Translations under genes and position numbers: made by a program
NCBI GenBank assembly: GCA_030340625.1
Contig: JAOPHQ010006624.1
Coordinates: 1-64,000, forward strand
Length of the DNA: 64,000 nt
Direction of reading: 5' to 3'
Source: Merluccius polli
Taxonomy: Eukaryota > Chordata > Actinopteri > Gadiformes > Merlucciidae
Notes under the pieces: model-generated
The model's database searches: none
What the model saw: the letters and a program-made list of their open reading frames with translations, nothing else
Told to the model about the DNA's origin: nothing
Part shown: positions 11,882 through 24,463 of the stretch, piece after piece
Layout: each line of letters opens with the position of its first letter
How positions within the stretch are numbered: position 1 is the first letter of the stretch

Positions 11882-11882
11882 C
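11640..11882. repeat. (TC)n array with a duplicated non-repetitive spacer
   Basis: A 50-60 bp spacer (agagctcttcatcttactct and onward to cttactttc) sits between TC tracts at about 11699 and again at about 11811. A related diverged copy lies at about 10855-10890. Confidence 0.8.
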
Positions 11883-12031
11883 CCCCCTCCATCCCTGCCT
11901 GCCTCGTTCTACTTTTCAATTCCCCCATGTACTCCTCCTCTCCACTAGGATCTTTTTTCCACCTCCTGCTATTGAGTAAGGCAAAGTCAGATGTTTTTGT
12001 TTGTTTGTGTGTTTGTGTGTGAACATACATT

Positions 12032-12073
<42 letters not shown>

Positions 12074-12187
12074 TACATATTTGTGCGTGTGTGTGTGTGG
12101 ACATGCATTTGTGTGGGGGGGGGGGGGGGGGGGAGCATGTGGGGAGTCAAGGGGCTGCTGAAGGCTCCAGGGGGTATGTGTGTGTGT

Positions 12188-12218
<31 letters not shown>

Positions 12219-12982
12219 GAGTTTGTCCTGACACCGGTGTGTTGCTAAAGGGCAGTAACAGAGACCAATCGCGCATCCTCTCACTCTTTCTTGTGCTCGG
12301 TGCCAGGAGCCAGAGATACAATCAGGGCCCCTGCTAGCAGGTATTTACCCTCCCTGTCAATCAGAGCCCCCTGTGGTGTGTGCGCGTGTGTGTGTGTGGG
12401 TGTGTGTGTGTGCTCATCGCCGGGGGGGGGGGGGCTGCTTGGCCGCCTATGCGTCAGTCTCTCTGAAAGAGAAACACGGCGCTCTAAGAGTGCCGATTAT
12501 TCCCTGATTGTCCCTTCCTGCCCCATCTGCGCTCCCAGCCCGCCCTCAGCTCTCTCCCACCCTCCACCTGGCGCCCTGTCCTTGATCTCTCATCTGCCAG
12601 CCCCCCCCCCCCCCCCCCCCGGTCTTCCCCTCAGCTGTTTGCTCTGCGGTCCGCGTTGGCTCCACATGAGAGGAACGGCTACGGCGTACCGTTGCGCTGC
12701 CCTGGGTCATTTGAGACGGGGGGAAAGTAATTAAGACATTTTTTTTTTACAGGCCAACAGCACTCCAAACACTTTGCACCGGCCCCTCTCTCTCTCTGTG
12801 CCAGTCTATTATGAGTCCCAGCCCCCCCCCCGAGACATGTGCTCCATGTGTCCGTACAGGGAACGCATTTCCCCGGGATTTCCTGGGGAATATGGCGGCC
12901 TTCCTTCATCCTTCACTCGCTGGTGGAGCTTTGCTATCCTCACTGTCTGTCTTAATAGTCTTATACAGTAGGTGGCTTTGTC

Positions 12983-13016
<34 letters not shown>

Positions 13017-13730
13017 TTGGGTTGGTGTCGGTGTGTGTGTGTGTGCGGCCGTGTCTTGTGCTTGTGTCAAAATGTGTTTGTGTGTGGATGTATGTGTGTG
13101 TGTGCACGCGTGGTTGTGCGTGCGTGCTTGCTTGTGTGTGTGTGCGTGTGATCCTCTTATGTGCAGTGTCTGCCTCTGTGGGTTAATAATACAGCTCAGC
13201 GGTCAGATCCTCTCCGAGTCTTTATCAGTGGGACCAGTGCTGTCTGGACGGCCACTAAGGCCAGTCGCCCAGTGGCGCTGAAAACACCACAGGGTTAGCT
13301 GGCTTCGCGCCGCCCGGGGTGAGCCCGCAGAGCCCTCGGCTGGCGAGCGGCGAGGTGTGGAGGAGGTGGCACGGAGCGAAGGAGCCGCTCTCTCCATCTC
13401 CCACCAAGGGCCTGTGTTCTGCCGGCTACTTGGTCGCAGCGGACGCCCCGGCCAGGCTTGTAATTACATTTGGAGGAATACAAGCACACAGGGAAAAGGG
13501 ATTTAAATGGACTGTGTGTAGGGTGTGTGTGTGTGTGTGCGTGTGTCTGTCTAGGTGTGTGTGTGTCGGACATGAGGTCCTGCGGTGTGCCTTCACTCTC
13601 TTCAGCGCTCTTCATCGGGGATTTATATAAAGCGCGCTCCATAGCTCCATGGCGGGCGAAGTACGACAAGATGGACATGGCTATTAACTGGCAGACGAAA
13701 GGCCGGGAGGCCGGCTATGCCACAGTTTGT
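11883..13730. repeat. TG/G-run spacer and a GC-rich patch
   Basis: It holds (TG)n at 12029-12066, 12176-12201 and 12985-13014, G-runs at 12115-12134 and 12201-12219, and a C-run at 12601-12620. 13260-13460 is GC- and CpG-rich but has no supported exon. Confidence 0.75.
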
Positions 13731-14905
13731 TACTAAGTCTGTGCCAACTAGCAACGACAGCAATGCATAGGTTGAACTGCAAACGGCAGTTTGTTGTCGC
13801 TTCAACGTGACGACAACCAAGTTGTGACGAATCCACAACTCGCTACGATGGAAATGAGGAAGTGCTTGAGAAGACATCGATTGGCATGACAGTCGGAATT
13901 GACTGTATTGTGTTTTGTTGTACTCATGTACTCTAGAATAGCTTTGTGTTGTAAAAACGAGTTAAAAAGTTCAACCGGCACAGTATCCTGTGTAGAAACA
14001 GGCGGGCAGGGATCTACACAGTGCGCATTGATCACTGTGATCCCAAGCCACCCCCCATCCCCTTCATTTCATTTTTTTTTATTTTATTCCGGCGATCATT
14101 TTTTTGTCACAAACGGCCACCATTGATGGGCAGGTGTAAATAAGCGCTACGTAAGATCTAGTTTGTGTGGTGCAACCCCGTTTTGATTTAGTAACGTGTA
14201 AACCCCGACTTAGTAAACACTTGCGTTGTAACTAGACTACGTTTTGAACTTTGAACGCAAAAGCTGGTAACCGGCCCCCGGAGCTTCGGCGGGAGGCAGC
14301 CCAAGCTCCAGCCTCTATACTCGGACCACTGCAGGGAAAACACAACCCGCTCTGGTGGGGTGCCAGAATCATATCCAATAACACCGCCATTAGTTAGGCT
14401 AAGGAACACGCATTAATCTGTTCAACATGTTCTGCTCGAATTGCCTTTCAGATAACAAAAAAAGTATACCGTTATGTTTCTGGATTGCGACCAACCAATC
14501 CATTCTTGTGACTCACGGGTCACCGGCCAATCAGGCTGTGGCATGTACAAATGTGCACACCTGTTGGCACTTGAAGATAAACGGTCTGCATTGTAATTGA
14601 AATTTGAAAAAAGAAGGAAAACATGGCCACAGGTGGACGGCGCAAAATAATTGGACATTTTTTGTTGAAGTAGTTAGTGAATCAAATTGTCGCCTGCTGA
14701 CGCATATCCGGGCACGCATCCTTTTCGATGTTTATAGATGGCGAGTAGTTTACTAAATGAACATGGGAAACATTTTCAGCATTTAGGACAGAAAGTATTT
14801 TGTCCTTCATCTCCACGTATGCCAAGGTCGCCGTGCGCTAAGGTACTCTCACCCCGGTACACTCAGTCGTACTAGCTTTCTGCTAAGTCCATTCTTTAGC
14901 TATAG
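13731..14905. other. Microsatellite-poor segment
   Basis: This 1.2-kb segment is mostly unique, of moderate GC, with no long simple repeat. No family-level similarity was recognised and no exon is supported. Confidence 0.5.
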
Positions 14906-14984
14906 GAAATGGCAGAGTGTAATAACATAACATTCAGCGTGTGTGACCTTCTGGCTACCAGCAAACTGATTGAGGTGGGACCAG
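14906..14984 (+). other. Candidate exon-like segment, weak
   Basis: Acceptor-like ctttagctatag is followed by GAAATGGCAGAGTG..., an open frame reading MAECNNITFSVCDLLATSKL IEVGP, and then a strong donor CCAG|gtgagt. The composition looks more protein-like than any other upstream frame. I cannot assign it to a family and it is not a TTC28 exon I recognise; chance is quite possible. Confidence 0.2.
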
Positions 14985-15024
14985 GTGAGTCCAAGGAGAC
15001 AGCCAGTCCCACTGCTGTCTCACA

Positions 15025-15026
<2 letters not shown>

Positions 15027-15060
<34 letters not shown>

Positions 15061-15182
15061 TGCATGCATGCACACATGCACGCACACACGCACACACGCA
15101 TGCATGCACACACACACACACACACACACGCATGCACGCACACACACACACGAACACACACATCTCTCTCTCTCTCTCTCTT

Positions 15183-15222
<40 letters not shown>

Positions 15223-15250
15223 GCACACCCACACACAAATACACATAATT
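15027..15250. repeat. (CA)n/(CGCA)n then (TC)n compound satellite
   Basis: CA repeats with GCATGCATGCA interruptions run to about 15163 and pass straight into a CT tract ending near 15219, followed by more CA. The long frames on both strands are translations of the repeat. Confidence 0.93.
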
Positions 15251-15631
15251 GTAACATTTATCTGAACAAAGTGCTCTCCTAGACAGCACTGGAGAAATCC
15301 TTAACCACGGATGATTGAACGGCGTGTGGTAAATTGTCCCCAATAAACTCCAACACTTGTCACTTTGTTTTGGTTGCATATTTACCTCTTTTTCTACTTT
15401 GTTGTTCTACTCACTCAATTTCCAAAGGCAACGGCATGCAAACAACATGCACACACACACACACACACACACGCATTTTGAAGGACGTCATGCATCTCTC
15501 CATTTTAGATAAATGTGATTTGGTTTAGAGCCATTTAGCGTGAATAGCCTTGCCGTCTCAGACCACGCTGAGGGAAGCGGCACAGACCCTCCATTTGTCA
15601 TCTGAGAGAGACACAGAGACTCCGACCTTCT

Positions 15632-15718
15632 GATGGTGTGTGTGTGTGTGTGCGTGTGCATGTGTGTGCGTGTGTGTGTGTGTGCATGTATGTGTGCGCA
15701 TGAGTCTGTGCTTGTATA

Positions 15719-15782
<64 letters not shown>

Positions 15783-15788
15783 GGGGGG
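15632..15788. repeat. (TG)n compound satellite
   Basis: TG repeats with GCGTGCATG-type interruptions end in a pure (GT)n tract and a run of nine Gs. Confidence 0.93.
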
Positions 15789-15918
15789 TGTGTGTCACCC
15801 TCTATTCCCCTCATTGTGCCAGGCGGCTCCAGACGGCAGCTCAGAGTCAGACCAGCTCATATTGATCCAGGCCCTCGGACCTGACCTCTGTCTTGTCTCA
15901 TCTTCTAGCTGCTTTCTG

Positions 15919-15985
15919 CTCCTCCTCCTCCTCCTCCTCCTCCTCCTCCTCCTCCTCCTCCTCCTCCTCCTCCTCCTCCTCCTCC
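15919..15985. repeat. (CTC)n trinucleotide repeat, about 22 units
   Basis: It is a pure CTC/CCT tract followed by CCACCACCAC. It is a homopurine-homopyrimidine stretch, able in principle to form triplex DNA. Confidence 0.95.
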
Positions 15986-16513
15986 ACCACCACATCCTCT
16001 CTCTTACTGCTATTCTCTCCATTTAATCCCCTGCTCTTCCGCAGCCGTCCCCTCCCGTCTCGCTCACAAATGTAATTCTCAGCGAGCCAGTGAAATGCTG
16101 TAGTGGGGAGAGGGAGGGAAACAAGGGTGGTCCACGTGTGTGTGTGTGTGTGGGGAATGGGGGGAGAGGGGGGGGGGGGGGGGGGGGGGTTCCATCATGT
16201 CAGACCTGATTTGTCCGGCCGCATGAAAGAAATCTTCCCTGGGATTTCAAAACGTCTTTGGCTGACCCTGAAGTTGTGTGCCCTTGGGTGGACCGCCTGG
16301 ACTCCATGTTGAAAATACTTTTTCACATGCATGCACATGTGTGTGTGTGTGTGTGTATGCAGGGGGGGCCTCTGAACCCAGGCTATATTTAGCACGGTAG
16401 TCTCGCGCACAGCACGGAGCCATAAAGACGGCTAATTAGCTTTTAATGGATGGAGACATTGACGTGGATGTATAATCAACTGTTGCTGCCCCTCCAACCT
16501 TAAAAGTTCATGA

Positions 16514-16546
<33 letters not shown>

Positions 16547-17123
16547 ATCGCTTTCTCTCTCTCTCTGCTCACTCTGCTCACTCTCTCTCTCTGCTCTCTC
16601 TGTTCTCTGTGAGCTGCTTTCCTGCCTGTGGGGTAGAAAGCAGGTTTATGGGCTTGGAATATGTTGCTGTGCTTATTTTCTAAGTTCAAATACAAACCGC
16701 CCCTCGCGGCCCCAACAACACACACAGCTGGGCTCTCTGTGTGCGTTCGATGCCGAGGCCCAATGGGCCGGCGTACCTTGATGTTAACTTCAATGCTGAA
16801 ATGACTTTCAAGTACCTTTGGCGCTGTGATTTCCCCATCTGTCACCGCGAGGTCTCTCCGGGCGGACATCACACCAATGCCCCTGTCCGGATTAGACAAA
16901 ATATAACAACGTCAGCGCCTCTTTTTCGGGGCCCTTTAAGCCTCCATTAGGAGGTCATTACCATTCCATACGTACACAGCTGCTCCCATCGCCAGGTCAA
17001 CTTGTATCATATAATGTGTGTGTGTGTATCAGTATGCAAGAGGAAATGTATTTTTATTTTGAACAACGTTGACATTGAGACACTGAGACTGTCACTGGCC
17101 CTGGGAATGGATATAGATATAGA

Positions 17124-17154
<31 letters not shown>

Positions 17155-17414
17155 AGTCCAGACTTCAAGCCTCAACCTCCTGTCACTTCCTCAGTCAACA
17201 CCAAGCCATTTCTATTAAGCTACTTGTTTTGTCTAGCTAGCAGAAACAGAGGGAGAAGAGGAGTGGTGTGTGTGTGTGTGTGTGTGGGGGGGGGGGGGCA
17301 CGTGACAATATGAAGTCTCTACACAGAGGCAATTTTACTGTTTGCCTTTCACGTGCCCTCCCCTCCGCTCTCTGTTGGACACTGGCACGCATGCACACAG
17401 GCATGCACGCACAG

Positions 17415-17445
<31 letters not shown>

Positions 17446-17626
17446 TAACAACACAAATACACACGGCCCACACATCTCTGCGATGTGTGTGGGGGGTACG
17501 GGGGTGGAACCGCTGCATGCTGGATCTCCCCCAGTGAAACCCCAAGTGATCCACTGTTTTCTTCCACTGCTGTTCACGCTTCAGAAGATTTTTCAGAAAA
17601 TCAAAAAAATATACTATATCTATATA
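15986..17626. repeat. Mixed simple repeats and unique spacer
   Basis: It holds a G-run at 16171-16189, (TC)n at 16514-16570, (TG)n at 17124-17151 and 17265-17285 with a G-run, and (CA)n at 17414-17442. 16590-17000 is largely unique with no exon seen. Confidence 0.75.
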
Positions 17627-17760
17627 TCAGTGGCGGCTGGTGAATTTATTTATATATACGAAACATTTATTCATCAAATAAATAATGTTTTGAGCGAGAG
17701 TCAACATTCTTGATGATCGTATGATGTATTCTGTAAAAGAACACACACACACACACATGT
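17627..17760 (+). mobile_element. Possible hAT-like element, left end only
   Basis: CAGTGGCGGCTGGTGA at 17627-17642 matches a terminal motif frequent in fish non-autonomous hAT elements as I recall it. No complementary right end was found within 1.5 kb. The end point given is nominal. Confidence 0.35.
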
Positions 17761-19429
17761 TGTACAAGTCATAGGCTACTCTGTGTAGTGATTTTTCTGT
17801 TTGTTTTTGTGTGACTAATGACAAATACAGACTACTTAGCTTATACAAAATTAGCATTCATATGATCACACCATCTAGTAATGATATCATCTTTTTTTTC
17901 AGCTTTTGAACAACATGCACTCATTTGATAACAAAAGATACTCACAGTGCTCTGCTGGTTTGGCTGATTCAGATGGAGAGTCGGGGAGGGTATTGGAGGG
18001 CTCAACTGAAATAATTAGAGTTGAGATGTTGAGTTGAGAAGTTGGTAGAGCGCTGCAGAAGTCTTCTTCTCCACAAGGATGTGAGACAGATCACATGTGA
18101 AGCCGGATGGACCTTGGTTTAATCCCGTCTGAACTCCATGTTTATGTTGGTACGGCAAAGAAGGAAATGGGGTCGGCAGTACATCATTCACCGTGTCATT
18201 TTCTGGTCCGAGTTGAATTACTATTAGCATCCATTACCATTCCAGCATCTAGCCAGCACACCGCCACGAAAGTCTATTTTGGACAGGAAAATCTAAAATC
18301 ATTATCCGATCCCGACACGGACATGTCGTGAACTCCTCGCCTGACCGACTCCAATTTGAAAATACGAAGCAATTTGTTAAAAACTATTACATTTGTTAAA
18401 ACTAGACTACAATTTGTAAAACTTTATCATTAAAGTTATGCGCAATTCTACACCACTTGACCGCCGGTCTGTCACACTCACGTACAATACAGTGGTAGAG
18501 AATTGAAGATGTAATTTGGAAATGATCATTGGACCAACGCAATGTCAATATTGTATTCTGGTCGTTGATTGGTTAGGGAGGATGGCCACTGTCGGAGCAT
18601 CATTTGACATGTTTTGACCAGTAACAGATTAGCATGAAAAAAGGATACATTAAATTGATATAAGAGATCCCACCCACCCTCCTCTGCCCCCCCCCCCACC
18701 CCCCCCACCACTTCACACAGACTGCCCTTTCCCCTCTTGCCTGCCCTGCAGGTGTCGCTGCTGAAGCAATTAAATCAGAATTTTAATCAGAATTTCAATA
18801 ATGGATTTTTTTTCCAAAGAAGAGAGAAAAGTGATTTCATAAATGATACTGAGATTTGGTAATGGTTTATTTCAACCAATTATTTTTTTAAATATTTTGA
18901 TCTCCCTCTTGCATTTTTAAAAATCGAGGAGGAGCAACCTCCTCTGTCTCTACGGACCAGCGATGTGATCCTGTGCTGTGTGTCCATGGAAGTGCATGTG
19001 TGTACCGAGGCTCTTGGCCCATGACACGGCGCAGCGCAGCCGGCGTCACAGGCGTCAGTGTGACGGACGGTGGGAGTAGCTGTCACGAGTGCCCTTAGCC
19101 ACGGCTTGACCTCTGCTGACAGTCCCTCCATTGTGAGCGGAGCCTTGTCAAGGCTAAGGGAGTTATCAGCCCCCCGGTCGCCCGCCTTGGCGTTGCTTCC
19201 CCTACTCGCCGGAGGTCACGCAGGTAACGGGGTCGTTTCGCTGGAATCCAGTTAGTTAGAGCTGATCCGACCCTTCGCCGGATAATTACCGCATCAGCCT
19301 GGGAGACGCCGGGGCGAGGATCGCATGCACGACGGACCTGCGGACGTCCGGCCCGGATCTGCGGCACGAGGGGAGAAGCGCGGCAGTGTGTTGATCATAA
19401 ATTATAATGGGGGAATTATTTTAGAAATA
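17761..19429. other. Mostly unique, AT-rich to GC-rich spacer
   Basis: 17.76-18.66 kb is AT-rich without long repeats. 18685-18712 is C-rich. 19020-19380 is CpG-rich. No supported exon was seen. Confidence 0.5.
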
Positions 19430-19438
19430 AAGTAGAAG

Positions 19439-19691
19439 AGCGGTTCTTAACCCTGGAGGTGGCAAGGGCACTGGGGGGGAAGAATGGCGGTTACAAGGTA
19501 GACCTCAAGTAAAAAATACAAATAAACAAATATGTTATAGATGAAACACTCATCAACATCAAATGCGACTCTCAATGAGTACTGGGAGGAGTAATGGGGA
19601 AAGAGTTTCTGCGTTTCACCCAAAACCGTCAATCATTTTTACTCTGAAAAGTGTGTCACACACTCAAACTCAAAAAGGTTAAGAACCACCG
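19439..19691. mobile_element. hAT MITE with intact target duplication
   Basis: GCGGTTCTTAACC at the left and GGTTAAGAACC near the right are inverted repeats. Both sides are flanked by the identical 9-mer aagtagaag (19430-19438 and 19692-19700), containing the 8-bp target-site duplication typical of hAT. The GGTTCTTAACC end is a common fish MITE end. There is no coding capacity. Confidence 0.85.
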
Positions 19692-19700
19692 AAGTAGAAG

Positions 19701-20683
19701 ATGTGCTTCAAATGCTCGGTTGGTGTATTTGGCTATTTGATGTACAAGCTGTGTGGATTCTGGCCTTCAAAAAGGCTCTGCAGACACAGGTAACCACCTC
19801 TGTATATTGAGTGTGTGTATGTGTGTATAGTGTGTGTGTCCAGAGCACAGCAAAACACCTTCAAATCTCACACCCTTCACGCCCTCCCCTCCCTGCACGC
19901 CAGCGATAATTAAATATCATTGCATAATAATATCGCCTTTGAGTCGAAGCGTCATAATGCTGAGGCTTCGTAGTCCAGAGGTAATTCCATGAATATCATA
20001 TGTGATATACGAATGAGGTTTGACATGGCAGGGGGAGAAGAAGAGTTTATATCCATATTCTTCTAGTCAGATTTTTTTGTCTGTGAGTATATTGAGGATA
20101 CAGTTATTACAAACCATGACATGACATCAGTACCCCCACCCCCCCCCGAAACCGCATCATGTATGCACTTTTACGCCCACACTCATGCTCACGTTGCAAG
20201 ATGCATAATGCCGCACGGTGATAGCTTCTCCTCCTTCGCAAATCCCGGCGACGTCTCCCCGTTCATTACGGTTACGGGGTATTTCCTTCCCTTTGTCAGA
20301 GTGCATCTCTGTTGGCGAGGTTCAGATCTGAAGACGTCTTCGCTCCCCCCCCCCCCCCCCCCCCCCCGGGGGGACGTCGTCTTCCTGGCGTCTCTTCCTC
20401 TCATCCTTCAAACAAAATCTCACACCCAAGCCTTTTATCTGAAACCGGCCAACCCTCCTTTCTCCCTCCTTTCTCCCTCCCTCCCAGCTCCATAACCCCC
20501 CCCCCTCCCCCCCCACACACACCCACCCACATCTTTTATCCGCTTCTCTGCTGCACAGTGCTGTTCCCTGCCAGCGACGGCGCTCCTGTTGCTGCTGCCA
20601 GAGCCCAGCTCGTTAGGGGGAACGCTGGAGCATGGTCTTCCTCACCTGCCCTCCACACTGGCTTTTAATTAGATAGGCCCTGT

Positions 20684-20724
<41 letters not shown>

Positions 20725-22905
20725 TGCGTGCTAGAGCGTATCTAGTAGCAGCGGAGGGCCTGGGAGTGTTTTCTCGCTTGACTCATCTTTTTGAAGTGTC
20801 GGCTATTAGCTGCTGCTCTTCTCCAATACACAGTCAAGACTGTAAATACAGTTAGTGGCCTTTGGCTGCACTTAACGGATATATCGACCCCTGTGTGGCC
20901 ATAGTGAATGTAAACATAATATGTAAACATTATGTGTAATATATTAATACATGTATGTGTATTATAGATATGCGTGTAATGATTCGCTTAGTCCTAGTGA
21001 CGTCACCAGGCGTAGAAATGAATACTGGGGACAAAATGTAGAGCAGGCGTCAGTGTTGCATACGCTCCCCTTTCCCTGTAACATCCCTGGTATTTTAACC
21101 GAAGCATCCTGGGAAATGGGGGATGAATAAAAATGGAGAGGCTCTCATAGCTGAATTGGCTCAGCCACGTTCAGTCGGTAGTACTGTGCTAGTATCCGTT
21201 CGTTGAGTGTGGCATATTATCGTGTCATCACATTCACTTTTCTCCAAGCAAGTTAGTGCCTCCGCGAAAAAGAGAATCATAATTAGATGATGTCAACGGC
21301 GATAATCAGGGAAATAACTCCCGCGTCTCGCCCGTGACGGCGGAGGCGGCGCTTTGATAGCGCCAGCGCCGGCGCAGGTACGCTGGCACGGGGGGGAACT
21401 CGTGCGGTGGGTGTTGCCACCTCTTAGCTAATTGAATCAAATCCCTGTTGAAGAGGAGAGGGGTAACCGGGGGTTTACCCCCGTATAATCCCATTAGCGC
21501 CACTCCACTCAAGTACCCGGGCGGTGTGCACTCTGACAGGACAACGTCTCTGGGACGCAGGGGCGAGAGACACTGGCTGCTTAACACCTCGCCCCGTACC
21601 AGGGGGAGGCTTCCCCCCCGCTCTCTCTCTCTCTCTCTCACTTTGTCTCAGTCTCTTGCCTCTTGTTTCCTCCGGCACCGTCTCCATAGTAGCACACAGC
21701 CTGCATTTTAAATGTCCCTGTCCCTGTCTCACTCACACGATGTGTCGCAACTTAAGCTATAGCTACGGCACGGTTAAAGTGAGAAAAGGTGCATATTAAA
21801 AGAACGTTGATAATTCTCATTGTTTTACCTAATAGCTCATTTATAAATCACTTAAGCAAATTAATTTTTAGTGCGTGGTGACCGCTGCGGGTAAACACTG
21901 TGCTAAGAAGTACCTTGCTCTTGCAACGGCTCACTAGGTAATTCCCAAGAAAGTGGTGAGTTTGTGCTGCAGGCATCTGTGTGCAGCACACACACACACA
22001 CACACACACACCCTCTCATCTCTGGGAGTGCTTGCGTCTGTCTGCTCAGGACTCACAGAGAGTGTCCTCTCTGTAATGCCTAGTAGACCCTAATCCAACC
22101 GTTTAGTTTCCCATGGCAACCGTGTCCACCCCATTAACTGCAGCATTCTGTTATGATAGCCTCTGTGTGTCGGTGGTGACTGCTATAGCGGTGGTGTATC
22201 TGTGTCCGCGGTCCAATGGGGGGAAGATCTGAAAGGCGTTTCCGTGCAGCTGTGAGTCTTAGTCCAGAGACGTGGTGAACACCATTTTGTTCGGGCTTTG
22301 AGATCAAACACAGGACACACACATAGACACACACACACCCACACCCACACAACACACAAGGCTCCCGATGTCACAGTGCTCACAAGACACATGCCTGCCA
22401 TTAAAACCAATGCTGTTGCATGACATAAGGGGTTAATTATGCTAAGTACAATACATTACCGCTAGCATGTGCTGCAAAAACAAGAGGTTTCTGTAATGGG
22501 CTGCGGTGTGTAAACATATTTAACAAGAAGAGTGGACGGTGGATAGTCGGCTATTTGCAAAAACCACTGTCGTTTTTAGAAATTAAATGAACATTTCTGA
22601 TTAGCTGACCAACTTTGTCGTCTATTCCCTGAGTCACGCACACAAAGGCGCACCCACTTCCGTTCCCCAACGAGTGTACCTTTCATGAAGGGGACCCTTG
22701 GTAAAAAATGTGTTTGGCCAGTGGTTTATCAACAGTTTATAAAGGCCGCCGTTGGGATTAATCAAATCAGTACACATCCGTAGCAGGGCTAGACTTTGTA
22801 AACACAATCAGATCTGACTCCCCAGACGGGGAGGCGGGGGAGAGAGCGAGAGGGAGGGAGGGAGTCTGTGAAATGGAGACAGAGAGAGCGAGAGAGAGGG
22901 AGAGG

Positions 22906-22936
<31 letters not shown>

Positions 22937-23123
22937 GAGGGATATGGCAGCCAGGAACAGAGGACAGATAAGTGATGAAGAGAAATTGAATAAAAAATGT
23001 GAATGTTGCACGTTGGCAGAAGTGCTATAATTCAGCCAATTATTCCTTTCCCGGATTGCTTGTTATTATGTGATTCGTGGTCGTGAGCCAACACTGGCGG
23101 CGGGGCAAGAGAGGACTGGAGTC

Positions 23124-23164
<41 letters not shown>

Positions 23165-23539
23165 GGGGGGGGGGTGTCTCCACCGCGAGCTAGACCGAGT
23201 GCATCCACTGTGACTGGCAAGACCGGCTCCTCATTATCTGCCTATCTGGGCCTCGGTCTGAGGAGAAAATGCAGCGCCACTTTGGTGGGACACTGATCAC
23301 AGGCACGACTCATCTAAACTGCAGAACGATTGCTTTCTACCTGCCTCTCTCTCTCTCGCTTTCTCCCTATATATCTCTCTCTGTCTGTGTCTTCACTCAT
23401 GGAGACAGACAGAGATGAGGAATCTTCCGGGTTTGCCGTTCAAAAAAGTGGAAGTTGGCGTCAGAGTGATTGTGCCCAGCTTCAGAGAGTCACATGTAAT
23501 TGAGCAGGCCTAGATAGGCTATCTGGAAACATGAAACAG
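19701..23539. other. Upstream region, lower repeat density
   Basis: It has scattered tracts: C-run at 20347-20367, (TG)n at 20691-20721, (TC)n at 21621-21639, (CA)n at 21988-22011, and (GA)n at 22910-22935 and 23130-23161. The rest is unique with no supported exon. Confidence 0.6.
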
Positions 23540-23569
23540 CAACCGTTGTGACGGGATGTAATTGCCTCC

Positions 23570-23693
23570 CTGGGCCTGTATAATGCTTTGTCGAGTCTTT
23601 AAACTTCGGCACACTGCTGGAAGTCCTTATGTCGGCATGTAATTGGTTCCAGGCGCCGGCAACCATTTGAAATGAAAGAAAGATAGGAAAGGC
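23570..23693 (-). mobile_element. LINE reverse-transcriptase C-terminal remnant
   Basis: The minus strand reads FQMVAGAWNQLHADIRTSSS VPKFKDSTKHY. This follows the pattern F(S)xxAxxxWNxLPxxIRxxxSxxxFKxxLKxxL that closes the ORF2 protein of L2/CR1/Rex-type LINEs. It lacks the upstream polymerase core and the expected LF ending and is flanked by non-LINE sequence, so it is a dead 3' fragment. The exact clade cannot be told. Confidence 0.6.
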
Positions 23694-24428
23694 AGTGTCT
23701 ATGTATGTTGTTTTTTTTTGTGTGTGGGGGAAAAACACCAAAAAATTAAAATGGCGAATGAGTATGCGATGCGATGTGTAAGTGTGCTTTTGGTGGTGGG
23801 TGCATTGATTTCTTTCACTTAGCGATGTGCTGTTTTTCATTTACCGAAGGGCTCTGTGTTTTTCATCAGGCGGTCCTAACGCAAAGTGAAAATATCTATT
23901 GCTCTTTCTGCCCACATTATAGTCAATTACTTCTAGCTGCATTTGTGGAGCAATAGATATAAATTCAGAATTGTAATGTGAATCTGCCTGTTTTTACAGC
24001 CAACCCACTTAAGTAATGCCGGTACTGCACGTAATGCCAATGCAGTTTACTTACCAGTGGTTCGCTGGAAGAGGTCAGGAATAGCTCAAATAACAATTCC
24101 CTAATCCAATGCAAAACAAATAATGGTGTTGAGATGATTTTTCTTCCTAATGGACCGTCCCCCGGATGTTGCTTTATGTTGCAACACACAGCAGGCAAAT
24201 TGTCCATTATAGCATTTGATTGCATTTTCATATCCTTGGTTGTTTGGTCTTGGTTGTTGGGGAATTGGAGAAAGGGGGTGGGTGGTTGTGTGTGTGTGTG
24301 TGTGTGGGGGGGGGGGGGAGGGGGGGGGGGGGGGGGGGCTGCAGGATACTGAGTGCGACCCTCTCGGTGAAGATGCTTTATTAGCCAGGCCTGCATGATT
24401 AATTGAACATCTGTCCACACACGGACAG

Positions 24429-24463
<35 letters not shown>

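Noticed and set aside
18040..18130. tRNA-like or SINE-like boxes (ggtagagcgctg and ggtttaatcccg)
   Set aside because: The two words resemble A and B boxes, but their spacing is about 70 bp and no cloverleaf or SINE body could be built by eye.
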